Source of the DNA: Streptomyces sp. ISL-12
GTDB lineage: Bacteria > Actinomycetota > Actinomycetes > Streptomycetales > Streptomycetaceae
Direction: 5' to 3'
DNA: 35,477 nt
Assembly: GCF_018614415.1 (NCBI RefSeq)
Contig: NZ_JAGGOO010000038.1
Location: 1-35,477 of the forward strand
The first letter of the stretch is position 1. Each line of letters begins with the position of its first letter. This document shows, piece by piece, positions 7,676-19,100 of this stretch. The notes below the pieces were generated by a model. It saw nothing but the letters and a program-made list of their open reading frames with translations. It was not told the DNA's origin and searched no databases. The position numbers and the translations under genes are program-made.

Positions 7676-8499
7676 CAAGAATGCCGCTGACCGTCTTCCG
7701 GGGAGGGCAAGGTTGTACATCCACGGGCGATGCCGAGCATGGTGTGGTGGACGCCGTCGCCTTTGAGGCGGCAGTCGCGGATGATCGTCCAGGTCTTCAT
7801 ACGGGCGAAGACGTGCTCGACGTGGGCTCGGACCTGCTTGTGAGACTGGTGGTGTTCCTCTTACCAGGCCGTCAGTGCCTGGTCGCGCTCGCGGCGGTGC
7901 GGGATGACAAGTCCGGTGCTCAGGTTGCCACCGTCGGCGATCGTGGGGGTTTCGCCAACGGCGGCCTTGGCGCCGGACTCATCCCATGCTTTGCAGTCGT
8001 TGCGGTTCCCGGCGAGCGGTCGGCCGACCACGACGACCAGGCGCGCGTCGGCGTCAAAGACGACCTGGTGGTTGGTGAAGTACCGATAGCTTTTCGACCG
8101 CTCGGCGATCGTGTGGTCGCGGGTGGGCACCAGGGTGCCGTCCATGATGAGCACAGTATCTTTGGCGAACCGTTTGCCGGGCTGGAGAGCGAGCATTGGC
8201 CCGAGGTGGTCGATGACCCGGTTCGCCGCCGGCTTCGACACCCGAACAGAGGGGCGAGCTGCCGCATGGTCAGGTTCGTGCGCCAATATGCCGCGACCAG
8301 CAAGACCCGGTCCTCCAGCGGAAGGTTCCACGGGCGGTTTTTTGCAGACCTCGTCCGCACCTTCGCACCGCAGCATGGTCACCAGCTTTCCGAAGACACG
8401 TGGGGTCAGCCCGGTGAGCGGGGTTGTCCAGGACGGCTCCGACGCCGTGATCACACCAGCCACATCAAGATCATCCCAAGCCGGTTAGGGTGCATTCTT
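7676..8499 (-). mobile_element. Degenerate IS5-family element (about 824 bp)
   Basis: The element carries a transposase on the minus strand. Candidate terminal inverted repeats are AAGAATGCCGCTGACCG at 7677-7693 and, on the opposite strand at 8482-8499, AAGAATGCACCCTAACCG, matching at 15 of 17 aligned positions with one gap. CGA flanks both ends (7673-7675 and 8500-8502), a possible 3-bp target duplication as expected for IS5 relatives, but a 3-bp match is weak evidence. It interrupts the NYN/PIN-like gene on its left. Confidence 0.6.
7700..8463 (-). pseudogene. IS5-family DDE transposase, frameshifted and with an internal stop
   Basis: Starting at GTG 8463 the frame reads MAGVITASEPSWTTPLTGL. 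The HTH part (LPLEDRVLLVAAYWRTNLTM) is only readable in a second frame, after which the first frame resumes with SKPAANRVIDHLGPM. DDE_Tnp_4-type motifs follow: Asp in VLIMDGTLVPTRD, Asp in RPLAGNRNDCKAWDESG, and after an in-frame TAA (7861-7863) the Glu in VEHVFARMKTW, ending near MYNLALPG. Two compensating frameshifts (one near a 6-T run around 8336-8342) plus the TAA should make it inactive. A shorter relative lies at 34088-34342. Confidence 0.7.
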
Positions 8500-8522
8500 C
8501 GAGCCAAGGGACTGGGGAACGA

Positions 8523-8795
8523 ATGATGGAGCAGGACCAAGCCGTGCAGCTCGCAGGAGTGTTCCTCGTGCAGAGCCAGCGTGAAAACGAGCCGCCTCTC
8601 GCCATCGACGCAGAGCGGGTCCGGGAGAGCAACGGGCTCCTCATCGTGCCCTACAACTCTGTGCAGTACCTCGACTCACGTGATCCGAGAGAGCAACTGC
8701 TGGACTGTTGGTCCATCCTTGTCGACCTGGCACGCGGAGACGTGCGATTCGGGACCCTGGATGAGCGACATCTGTGGAAGAACCCGAGCACCTGA
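8523..8795 (+). CDS. YrhB/Imm35-like putative immunity protein
   Basis: A 90-aa protein starting at ATG 8523 (or the next ATG), with GGGGAA ribosome site. The phrases LAIDAERVRESNGLLIVPYNS, VQYLDSRDPREQLLDC and SILVDLARGDVRFGT follow the pattern of the YrhB/Imm35 family: a substrate-like N-terminal helix, a VPYNSxxYL core strand and a final 'DxxxGxVxxG' strand. Members are often immunity proteins in polymorphic-toxin loci. It lies between an IS element and the LamG/RHS toxin locus, with no obvious toxin of its own, so it may be an orphan immunity gene. The family call is from pattern memory. Confidence 0.55.
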   Translation: MMEQDQAVQLAGVFLVQSQRENEPPLAIDAERVRESNGLLIVPYNSVQYLDSRDPREQLLDCWSILVDLARGDVRFGTLDERHLWKNPST

Positions 8796-9242
8796 CGAGG
8801 CCGCCGCTGCTCGCAACCGCCGTTACGTGACAGCCCTCAGCCGACCAACCGCTCCGGCCCTCGCACCGCTGCCCTAACTTCACCGAACGGCTCGTTCCGT
8901 AACAGGGGCACCGAATGAGATGGCCGCGGCCTTCGGGCGCTCCCGTTGCCTGCTCGTCGTCCTCGTGTCTTCTCCGCAGAGCGTCGTTGGAGGCGCTGCA
9001 GCGGAGGGAGATACGAAGTACGGCGAACCGACCCTCAGTGCGGCGTTAACTTCCTGTTCTCCGAAGAAATTACTTCCGTTCAACATTGCGCGAGCCTTTT
9101 GGGCATCTGAAAGCCTCACATCTCATTTAATGCAGGCATAAATTACTCCGATGTGACCTGGATCACTATGTATTTCGCGCGCTCCCCACCTTTATGATCG
9201 CGGCTGTCTTTGTGGTGCTTGTGTGATACATGGGGTGGGGTT
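8796..9242. other. Regulatory region upstream of the toxin locus
   Basis: About 450 bases with no supported gene. From about 9050 to 9200 the sequence is much AT-richer than the rest of the locus and contains a CRP-like palindrome (9152-9167). It most likely holds the promoter and control sites of the LamG/RHS genes. Confidence 0.45.
9152..9167 (+). promoter_or_regulatory. CRP/FNR-like palindrome
   Basis: TGTGA-CCTGGA-TCACT keeps both half-sites of the classical CRP consensus (TGTGA-N6-TCACA), with one mismatch at the last base, and it also fits the GTG-N8-CAC core described for Streptomyces Crp. It lies 75 bases before the LamG start codon, in AT-rich DNA. Binding is inferred only from the match. 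Confidence 0.35.
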
Positions 9243-12200
9243 GTGAAGCGGCACCGGCGAAAATTGCATTTTCCTGCGGAAAACCTATACCAGAACCAAG
9301 TTTTGGTAAAAATGCTAAGTCTGGTGCTTGTCGCCGGATGCCTGTCTCTGGCCGGGGCGCCCGTTGCAGTCGCCGATGCGGCGGCCGCGCAGACTCCTGC
9401 CGAGCAGGCCGCTGCTTCTGGCGAGCCGGTGGAGGTGGAGGCGGAGCGCACCGAGTACACGCAGACCTTCGCCAACCCGGACGGGACCTACACCCTGAAG
9501 CAGGCGACTTCCCCGCAGCGGGCCAAGGATGCCTCCGGAGCATGGCATGACATCGACACCACGCTGGTGCGCCGTGACGACGGCACGGTCGGGCCCCGTT
9601 ACACCGCAGTGGAGGCATCCTTCTCCGGTGGCGGCACGAAGGACATGGTCCGGCTGGAGCAGGACGGGCAGGAGTTGTCCGTGGCGTGGCCCGGTGAGCT
9701 GCCGGAGCCTTCGCTGGAGGGTGCGACGGCCACCTACGCCGAGGTCCTACCGGGCGTCGACCTGCAGCTGACGGCGATGCCGGACGGGTACCGCGAGATC
9801 CTGGTGGTCAACTCCGCCGAGGCCGCGCAGAACCCGGCGCTGGAGCAGTTGCGGTTCGCGGTGGCCGGGAAGAGCGTCTCGGTCATCCCCGGCGCCGCCG
9901 GCGGGCTGCGCGCGGTCGACGCCGACGGCAACGCGGTGTTCACCGGTCCTGCAGGCCAGATGTGGGACTCCGCCGGCACCAGCGAGGAAGGTGCCGAGGC
10001 GCAGAGCCCGCGCACGGCAGCCGCCGAGACCCTCTCCACGGCGGCCGACGACACCGACGAGGGAAAGGCGGCAGCCGACGGCGACACTCCGCCGGGGCCC
10101 GGAGCCGGCGCGGCCACCGCCACCCTGCCGGTACAGGTCGAGGACGGCAGCATCGCCGTCGCCCCCGACCTGACCCTGCTGCGCGGCGACGACACCGTCT
10201 ACCCGGTCTTCATCGACCCGTCGGTCGGCCTGTCCCGCTCCGAGCGCACCGTGCTGTCCTCCGACGGCGACGCGTTCTACCAGTTCTCTGGCGAGTACGG
10301 CGTGGGCCGCTGCTCGAACGCGGACGGCTACTACTGCGGCGAAAACTACGCCAACCGCATGTACTTCGAGTTCAGCCCCTCCGCCCTGGCCGGCAAACAC
10401 GTCCTGCACGCCACATTCCGCGCGCACGAGACCTGGTCGTTCAACTGCGACCCCTACACAGTCACTCTGGAGCGCACCGGGAACATCTCCGAGGGCACGC
10501 GCTGGCCCGGCCCGGCCATCGGCGCGCTGATGGACTCCCGGAAGGTCTCCGCCGGCCGCGGGGACAACTGCAGCCCGGCCCAGCCGGACTCCTGGATCGA
10601 GTTCGACGGCAGTCTGACCAAGAACGTACAGAACTTCGCCGACGGCAAGTTCTCCCGTCTCACGCTGATGCTGCGCGCGCTGGACGAGAGCGAGCCGCGC
10701 GCGTGGAAGCGGTTCGACAGCAACGGTGAGATCACCGTCGACTACGTCCCCAACCCCGGTGTGCCGATCAACGTCGGGATCATTCCGGGCGTGGCCGGGG
10801 CGAACGCGCACGGCTACTGCCAGCCGGCCGACGACCCGCTGGCCGTCACTGTGGACCAGCCCACGGTGCGGGGCCGGGTGGAGACGCAGATATCGCCGGG
10901 CACCAATGACAGCAAGGGCCAGCTGAAGATCAACTACCGGATCGCGCGGCAGCTGGCGGACGGCACCTGGGAGGAGATCTGGGCCGAGGACGCCCCCGAC
11001 TCCGGGTACGTCCCGGACGGCACCCTGCTGGATGAGCAGACCACGAAACGCACCGACGGCACCGTCTACCGCTACCGGGCCCGCACCCAGTCCCACTGGT
11101 CCTACAACGGCAGCACCGGTGAGCTGTACTCGTCGTTCTCGCCGTGGTGCTACTTCGTCATCGACTCCACGGCCCCCAAGGCTCCGCAGATCCACCCCGC
11201 CGACCCGGTCAACGGATCCCCGTACGTGGAGTGCGTCACCGACTCCTGCCCGCCCAAGGGCGGAGCGGGGACGGCCGGCAGTTTCGTGTTCGAACCGAAC
11301 AGCGCCGATACGGACATCAGCAAGTACCAGTGGGTGCTGACCGGCCCGAGCGGGAAAGTCGGCCCCACCCATACGGTCACGGCCGAGGCCGACCACACGG
11401 CCGAGGTGACCGACGTCACCCCGAGCCTGGGCGGCACACACCACCTGACGGTATGGGCGATGGACGTCCGCGCCCGAACCGGTACCCCCGAGACCTTCGA
11501 CTTCCAGGTGAGCCTGCCGCGGGGACCGGTGGGCCGGTGGCGCTTCGACGACGCCGTGCCCGGCTCGGGCGTGACCACCGCGAAGGACAGTTCGGCCGAC
11601 GATCCGCAGCACGACCCGGACGCCGCCACCCATGACCTGACCCTGCGTGACGGCGCGGGCTTCTCCAGCATGGCCCGCCGCGGCGACGAGGACACCTCCC
11701 TGTGGCTGGACAGCAGCAACCCTGCCGCGCAGCAGGCCTACGCCGACACCACTCTGCCGGCAGTGAACACCGCCCGCTCGTTCACCGTCTCCGCCTGGGT
11801 CTACCTCACCGACGACTCAACCAGCCGCATGATCCTCACCGAGCCCGGCACCCAGGCACAGGCCTTCGCCCTGTACTACTCCTCCTCCACGAAGTCCTAC
11901 GCCTTCCACTACACGGCCACCGACACCGCCACCCCCGTCTTCGCCAAAACCACCGCCACCACCACCGATCCGCCGCTGCGCGTATGGACCCACGTCGCCG
12001 GCGTCTACACGGCCGCCACCGACACCGCGGGCAACCGGGCGCCGAAGAACGACACCATCCAGCTCTACGTCAACGGCCGCGCCCAGGGCGACCCGGTGAA
12101 CGTGTACGACTCCGCGCCCAGCTACGTGCCTTGGGAGGCGAGCCAAGGTCTGCAGGTCGGCAGGTCCGTCGTGCGGGGCACGGCCGGGCAGTACTTCCGC

Positions 12201-12968
12201 GGCCGTATCGACGAGGTCGCCGCCTGGCAGGATGCCCTGTCCGCAGAGCAGATCGCCACGGAAGCCCAGGCTGCCGAGGACAAGGTCCCCGCCATCGAAC
12301 TGGTCGCCGACTGGAACGCCGAGAACTCCACGGGAACCTCGGTCAGCGAGTTCTCGCCCTACCCGCTCAGCAACATGACGTTGTCCTCCGGCGCACACCT
12401 GGACGCGGACACCAGCGCGATGGTTCTGGACGGCAAGGGCGGCTACGCCTCCGTCACAGGTCCCGTGGTCGACGAGACGGGTTCGTTCACCGTCTCCGCC
12501 CAGGCCCAGCTCGACCCTGCCGTCCTGAACACCCAGCCCGACGGCTACCAGGCCCAGATCGCCGGCCAGGCCGGCACCGGGGGAGCCTCCTGGGCACTGG
12601 CGGTGAAAAAACTCGCCGCGGACGCCTACGTATGGCAGTTCCAGCGCACCACCTCCACCGGCACCACCGTGACCAGCGCTGATGTCACCAACCTGACCGA
12701 ACTCGCCGACACCAGCGCCCCGGTGACACTGACCGGCGTGTACGACGCCCAGGACCAGGGTGGCCGCCTGCACCTGTACATCGGCAGCACCCAGGCCGAC
12801 GACGGCGACAACAACACCTTCACCACGCCCCGCCAGGCAACCGGAACCCTGTCCATGGGCGGCACCACCAGCAGCAGCTACTTCGCCGGACAACTGTCCC
12901 GGCTGCGGATCTGGACCGGGGCCATGACCTACGACGAGGTCCGCGACCGCGTCATCGCCACCGACTGA
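9243..12968 (+). CDS. Large secreted LamG-domain protein of the RHS toxin locus
   Basis: A 1241-aa exported protein. I choose GTG 9243, preceded by a GGGGTGGGG ribosome site. An unusually long basic n-region is followed by a hydrophobic segment (MLSLVLVAGCLSLAGAP) and a likely cleavage after VAVADA. Residues about 330-500 look like a DNRLRE/CBM96-type beta domain with several Cys. Two concanavalin-like LamG folds follow: about 840-1000 (SFTVSAWVYLTDDSTSRM, then RVWTHVAGVYTA, TIQLYVNGRAQG, YFRGRIDEVAAWQDAL) and about 1080-1236 (second SFTVSAQAQL, then YFAGQLSRLRIWTGAM). It probably binds carbohydrate or cell surface. Such proteins are commonly encoded just before RHS proteins in Streptomyces, which suggests joint presentation of the toxin. 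No catalytic residues are evident. Confidence 0.8.
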   Translation: MKRHRRKLHFPAENLYQNQVLVKMLSLVLVAGCLSLAGAPVAVADAAAAQTPAEQAAASGEPVEVEAERTEYTQTFANPDGTYTLKQATSPQRAKDASGAWHDIDTTLVRRDDGTVGPRYTAVEASFSGGGTKDMVRLEQDGQELSVAWPGELPEPSLEGATATYAEVLPGVDLQLTAMPDGYREILVVNSAEAAQNPALEQLRFAVAGKSVSVIPGAAGGLRAVDADGNAVFTGPAGQMWDSAGTSEEGAEAQSPRTAAAETLSTAADDTDEGKAAADGDTPPGPGAGAATATLPVQVEDGSIAVAPDLTLLRGDDTVYPVFIDPSVGLSRSERTVLSSDGDAFYQFSGEYGVGRCSNADGYYCGENYANRMYFEFSPSALAGKHVLHATFRAHETWSFNCDPYTVTLERTGNISEGTRWPGPAIGALMDSRKVSAGRGDNCSPAQPDSWIEFDGSLTKNVQNFADGKFSRLTLMLRALDESEPRAWKRFDSNGEITVDYVPNPGVPINVGIIPGVAGANAHGYCQPADDPLAVTVDQPTVRGRVETQISPGTNDSKGQLKINYRIARQLADGTWEEIWAEDAPDSGYVPDGTLLDEQTTKRTDGTVYRYRARTQSHWSYNGSTGELYSSFSPWCYFVIDSTAPKAPQIHPADPVNGSPYVECVTDSCPPKGGAGTAGSFVFEPNSADTDISKYQWVLTGPSGKVGPTHTVTAEADHTAEVTDVTPSLGGTHHLTVWAMDVRARTGTPETFDFQVSLPRGPVGRWRFDDAVPGSGVTTAKDSSADDPQHDPDAATHDLTLRDGAGFSSMARRGDEDTSLWLDSSNPAAQQAYADTTLPAVNTARSFTVSAWVYLTDDSTSRMILTEPGTQAQAFALYYSSSTKSYAFHYTATDTATPVFAKTTATTTDPPLRVWTHVAGVYTAATDTAGNRAPKNDTIQLYVNGRAQGDPVNVYDSAPSYVPWEASQGLQVGRSVVRGTAGQYFRGRIDEVAAWQDALSAEQIATEAQAAEDKVPAIELVADWNAENSTGTSVSEFSPYPLSNMTLSSGAHLDADTSAMVLDGKGGYASVTGPVVDETGSFTVSAQAQLDPAVLNTQPDGYQAQIAGQAGTGGASWALAVKKLAADAYVWQFQRTTSTGTTVTSADVTNLTELADTSAPVTLTGVYDAQDQGGRLHLYIGSTQADDGDNNTFTTPRQATGTLSMGGTTSSSYFAGQLSRLRIWTGAMTYDEVRDRVIATD

Positions 12969-12977
12969 CCCCGACTC

Positions 12978-13015
12978 CCGGTGGGGGAAGCGGCACTCCC
13001 CGCTTCCCCCACCGG
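12978..13015 (+). terminator. Perfect 16-bp hairpin between the LamG and RHS genes
   Basis: Bases 12978-12993 pair exactly with 13000-13015 around a 6-nt loop. The hairpin begins 9 bases after the LamG stop codon. It should act as terminator or attenuator, separating the RHS gene's expression from that of the LamG gene. It also argues against a start codon for the RHS protein inside this stem. Confidence 0.7.
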
Positions 13016-13118
13016 CCCGGCAGCCCCTCCGGCCGCGCCCTTCGCCACCCTGCCGCCGCACATCCGCGCGGCCTCCCACGTCATGCCCCGGGAACGGGGT
13101 TCTGGATGGAGCCTGGAC

Positions 13119-16100
13119 ATGAGACCCATGCCGTTGTTCCGCCGCCGCCCTTCGGCCTTGCACAGAGGCCGCTGGCCCGGCCGCATCGCCACCGCCGCCG
13201 CCTTCGCCCTGCTGCCCGGCCTCCTCAGCCCCGTCACCGCGCTCGCCCAGGACGCCCAGCCCCTGGGCCGCCCGGATGCCCCGAAGCAGGTGTCGGCCAA
13301 GACGGTCCCGTTGAAGCCGAAGAAGACAGCGACCTCCTTGAAGATCGCCCGGCAGGAGGCGGCCGACCAGAAGGCCGCCGCCCGCGCCGTACGGGACCAG
13401 GACACCGCCGTCACCTGGCCGGCCGCAGCTTCCACCACGCTGACCCTGCCCGCCACCGGCGAGGCCACCGCCAAGGCGGGCACCCTGCCGCTCTCCCTGG
13501 CCGCGCCCACCGGCGCCGCTGCGCGGACGGAGAAGCAGCCGGCGCGGTCGGTCAAGGTCAAGGTGCTCGGCCGCAAGGAGACCAAGAACCTCGGCGTCAA
13601 GGGCCTGGTCCTCGCCGTCACCGGCCCGCGCGGCGGCGGGGCCGCCGAACTGGGCATCGACTACTCCGCCGTCGCCCAGGCCTACGGTGGCGACTGGGCC
13701 GGCCGTCTGACCGCGCTCCGGCTGCCCGACTGCGCCCTCACCGACCCCGGCACAGCCGCCTGCCGCACCACAACCCCGGTAGCCACGGTCAACGACCGCG
13801 GCACCCGCACCCTCCGCGCCCAGCTCGCCTTCACCCCGGCCCCCGCCACGAAGACGACGACGGCGGCGGCAGCGACAGCCGAGGGCCAGACCGTGCTGCT
13901 CGCACTGGCGGCCACCGCCCAGTCCGGCGGCGGCGACTACAAGGCCACGGCGCTGTCCGCCTCCTCCACCTGGCAGGCCGGCGGCTCCTCGGGCACCTTC
14001 ACCTGGAACTACCCCCTCAAGACCCCGCCGGCCGCGGCGGGCCCCGCCCCGGACCTGGCCATCTCCTACGACTCCGGCAGCGTGGACGGCCGCACCGCCA
14101 ACACCAACAACCAGGGCAGCCAGGTCGGTGAGGGCTTCGACCTGACCTCGTCCTACATCGAGCGCAAGTACGGCTCCTGTGACGACGACGGCCAGGACGA
14201 CAAGTACGACCTGTGCTGGAAGTACGACAACGCCTCCCTCGTCCTGAACGGCAAGGCCACCGAACTCGTCAAGGACGACACCACCGGTATCTGGCACCTC
14301 AAGGACGACGACGCCTCCGTCGTCACCCACTCCACCGGTGCCGACAACGGCGACGAGGGCGACACGGGCAGCGACGGCAAGGGCGAGTACTGGACCGTCG
14401 TCACCGGCAACGGCACCAAGTACGTCTTCGGCCTGAACAAACTCGACGGCGCCGGCAGCGAACGCACCAACAGCGTGTGGAGCGTGCCCGTCTACGGCGA
14501 CGACAGCGGCGAACCCGGCTACAGCAGCGGCAGCACCCTCGACGACCGCGCCAAGACCCAGGCCTGGCGCTGGAACCTCGACTACGTCGAGGACACCAAC
14601 GACAACGCCATGAGCTACTGGTACACCGCCGAGACCAACAACTACGACACCCTCGGCGACGACTCCACCGGCACCGCCTACACCCGCGGCGGCTACCTCA
14701 CCAAGATCCTCTACGGCCAGCGGGCCGGCTCCCTGTTCACCGCCACCCCCGCCGCCTCCGACAAGGTCACCTTCAGCTACGCCGAACGCTGCACCCGCGA
14801 GGGCACCGACTGCGACGAGCTGACCGAGTCCACCAGCCCGCGCTGGCCCGACGTGCCCTTCGACGCCATCTGCAAGGACGGCGACAAGTGCACCGGCAAC
14901 GCTGGCCCCACCTTCTTCACCCGCAAGCGCCTGACCGGCATCACCACCTACGCCTGGAACGCCGCCCTGAGCACCGGCGCGGACTTCGAGGCCGTCGACT
15001 CCTGGGATCTCACCCAGACCTACGCCGACCCCGGTGAGAGCGGCGACTCCGCCGACCAGTCACTGGAACTGCAGTCCATCCAGCACACCGGCGAACACGG
15101 CACCGCCCTGTCGATGGAACCGGTCACCTTCACCTACGAGTTCCTCACCAACCGCGTCGACGGCGCCACCGACGACATCCTGCCTCTGGCCAAACCACGT
15201 CTGACCGGTATCACCAGCGAGACCGGCGGCAAGACCGCCGTCACTTACGCCGCCGCGCAGTGCGTCGCCGGGCAGACCATGCCCCGGCCCGACCAGAACA
15301 CCACCACCTGCTACCCCGTGTACTGGCGGCCCAACGGCGGCGACGTCGACCCCACCCTGGACTGGTTCCAGAAGTACCCCGTCACGGCCGTCAACACCAC
15401 CGACGAAACCGGCGCCTCGGGCACCATCACCGACACCTACCAATACGCCGGCGGCGGCGCCTGGCACTACAACGACGACCCCATGACGCCGGAGAAGGAG
15501 CGCACCTGGTCCCTCTGGCGCGGATTCGAGAAGGTCACCCACCTCACCGGCCCCGCCGACGGCACCCAGAGCAAAACCGTCACCGTTTACATGCGCGGCA
15601 TGAACGGCGACCGCCTCCTCAAGGACGACGGCAAGACCCTCGACCCCGACGCCCGCAGAACCGCCCAGAGTACCGGCGTCAAGGCTGCCGCCCTCACCGA
15701 CTCCGATCAGTACGCCGGCTTCACCCGCGAAACCGTCACCTACAACGGCACCGACGAAGTCACCGGAACCATCAACGACCCCTGGTCACGCAAGACCGCC
15801 ACCCAGCACAAGTCCTACGCTGACACCGAGGCCTACTACGTCCGCAGCAACGCCGCCCACACCCGCACCCGCGTCACCAGCGGATCCACCGCCACCGACC
15901 GCACCCGCTCCACCGCCACCACCTACGACGACTACGGCATGCCGGAAACCGTCCAGGACAGCGGCGACGACGCGGTCAGCGGCGACGAGACCTGCACCCG
16001 CACCTGGTACGCCCGCAACCCCGAGACCGGCCTGACCTCCCTGGTCTCCCGCACCCGCACCACCGCCAAGCCCTGCGCCACCGCCGACAGCTCCCTGGAC

Positions 16101-19100
16101 CTGCCGGCCGACTCCACCACCGCCGGTGATGTCATCTCCGACGCCGCCACCACCTACGACGCTGCCACCGCCTGGACCGCCGACCAGACCCCGACCCACG
16201 GCCTGCCCCGCTGGTCCGGCCGCGCCACCGGCTACACCAGCACGGGCCAGCCGACCTGGCAGAAGGCCAGCACCACCACCTACGACACGCTCGGCCGCCC
16301 CCTCGTCGTCGCCGACACCAACGACACCCAGGTCAGCGCGACCGTCTACACCCCTGCGGACACCGGCCCGCTGACCGCCACCGCGGTCGCCGACGCCAAG
16401 AGCTACACCACCAAGAGCGTCATCGACTTCGCCACCGGGGCCGCCCTGAAGGTCACCGACCCCAACAACAAGATCACCGAGTCCACGTACGACAGCCTCG
16501 GCCGCGTCACCCAGACCTGGCTCGCCAACCGGCTCCGCATCGCCGGCGCCGCACCGAACTACAAGTACGAGTACCACCTGTCCAAGGACGCCGCGTCCTG
16601 GGTCGCCACCAGCACCCTCACCCCCACCGCCTCCGGCTACAACACCACCTACACCATCTACGACTCCCTCCTGCGCGCCCGCGAAACCCAAGTCCCCTCC
16701 CCGTCCGGCGGCCGCATCGTCACCCTGACCCAGTACGACACCCGCGGCCTGGCCGACAGCGTCCTGAGCGACATCTGGGACGCCGCCAACGCCCCTTCCG
16801 GCACCCCGGCCACCGTCGAGGGCGGTCAGGCCCCGATGCAGGTCGACACCACCTACGACGGCGCGGCCCGGGCCACCACCGTCGAAACCAAGATCAAGGG
16901 CGTCCACCACTCCACCACGACCACTACCTATCAGGGCGACCGCGTCCTGCAGAGCGCTCCTGACGGCGGCCAGGCCACCGCCACCCTCACCAACACCCTC
17001 GGTCAGACCACCGAGACCCGCGAATACGCCTCACCCGAGCCGACCGGCTCCTACAACCACACCCGCTACACCTACGCCCCGGCCGGCCAGCAGAAAACCA
17101 TCACCGCCCACGACAACAGCACCTGGTCCTACACCTACGACCTCTACGGTCGCCAGACCAGCACCACCGACCCCGACAAGGGCACCGTCCAGACCCACTA
17201 CAACACCCTCGACCAGGTCGACTGGACCCAGGACGCGGAAAACCGCAAACTCCTGTACGCCTACGACACCCTCGGCCGCAAGACCGACCTGTGGCAGAGC
17301 AACAACACCGACGCCAACAAGCTCGCCCACTGGGACTACGACCAGGTCGCCAAGGGCCAGCAGGACACCGCCACCCGCTACGTCGGCGGCGCCACGGGCC
17401 AGACCTACGTCCAGAAGACCACCAAATTCGACGGCCTCTACAACGCCACCGCCAGCCAGCTCACCCTCCCCGCCGACGACCCGCTCGTCACAGCAGGCGT
17501 TCCCCAGACGCTGAAGTTCGAAGCGAACTACAACGCGGCCAACCTGTTGTCCGGCATCGGTGACCCAGCTGTCGCGGGCCTGCCCCTCGAAGGCATCACC
17601 CCCGCTTACGACAATCTCGGCAACCCCAAGACCGTCACCGGTACCTCCGGCTATCTCCTGGGCACGGCCTATAGCGAACTGGGCGATCCGACCACGCTCA
17701 CCGTGGGCATGGACTCCACCAGCTCCGCCCGCAAGGCCTACCTCAACTACGCCTACGAGACCGGCACTCGCCGCCTGACCAGGTCCTACGTCACCGACGA
17801 CACCCACGGCTACATGCCGCAGGACCTCCACATCACCCAGGACCTCGCCGGCAACGTCACCTCCCTCAGCGACGTCGCCACCCTCGGCGGCACCGGCCAG
17901 GCTGACAACCAGTGCTTCACCTACGACGGCTACGGCCGCATGACCCAGGCCTGGACCCCCAAGACCGCCGACTGCTCCACCACCGGCCGCACCACCGCCA
18001 ACCTCGGCGGCGCCGCCCCTTACTGGACGACCTACACCTATACCGACGCCGGACAACGCGACACCGAGACGCAGAACACCACCACCGGCACCCAGACCAC
18101 CGATTACACCTACGGCACCGCCACCGGCCAGCCCCACCCCCTGACCAGCACCACCGGCCCCGAAGCCGCCACCTACACCTACGACAAAACCGGCAACACC
18201 ACCCACCGCCCCGGCACCAGCACCACCCAGACCCTCACCTGGAACACCGAAGACCGACTCGTCGGCCTCACCGAAGGCACCAAACAGACCAACTACCTCT
18301 ACGACGCCGACGGCAACCTCCTGATCCGCCGCGCCACCGGCGACGGCGACACCATCCTCTACCTCGGCGACACCGAAGTCCGCCTCACCGTCAAGGGCAC
18401 CACCAAAACCCTCACCGGCACCCGCTACTACACCGCCGGCGCCCAGACCATCGCCGTCCGCACCGCCACAGCAGGCACAACGGGCACCAAACTCAGCTTC
18501 CTGGCCTCTGACCCCCACGGCACCGCAAGCCTCGCCCTGGACGCCACGACCTGGGCCATCACCAAGCGCTACACCACCCCCTTCGGCGCAGCGAGAGGAG
18601 CGACAACCGGCGTCTGGCCCGACGACAAACGCTTCCTCGGCAAAACCGAAGACACCACTACCGGCCTCACCCACCTCGGCGCCCGCGAATACGACCCCGC
18701 CACCGCCCAATTCATCAGCGTAGACCCCGTCCTCGCGGTTGACGCACCTCAATCCCTCAACGGCTACTCCTACGCCGGCAACGCCCCGGCCACTACGTCG
18801 GACCCGACCGGCCTGTGCGCGGACCTCGACTGTCCCACCCGTAATTGCGCGTACTGCCTCAACTCCACCCCCACCGACCCCAACCCCAAAGCAATCAATG
18901 ACCGTCCTGGATCCGGAAGCACCCCCAACAACTACTTCCCCGGTCAATCGCCCTACAGCGGCGCAAGCACCGTCGGCACTGCCAACGGCAATCAGGCAAC
19001 CACTGGAGGCGGTGACGGCGGCGGATTCACCGGCTGGCTCAAGGGCGCTGCGGACACCTTCGTCAACTACGGGTCGGCCATGCTGCAACCCGACATCGTC

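Noticed and set aside
9747..11633. Long minus-strand frame opposite the LamG gene
   Set aside because: The plus strand has recognisable domains here. The minus frame is only a composition effect.
12981..13118. Upstream start for the RHS protein at 12981
   Set aside because: That start would lie inside the 16-bp terminator stem and would bury the signal peptide. ATG 13119 has a ribosome site and gives a normal signal peptide.
11817..14330. 837-codon minus-strand frame spanning the LamG-RHS junction
   Set aside because: It is extremely Gly-rich and crosses the terminator and two well-supported genes; no protein features.
17031..19088. Very long Gly/Val-rich frame on the minus strand within the RHS gene
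   Set aside because: It is the antisense shadow of a GC-rich coding frame: low complexity, no domain, no ribosome site.
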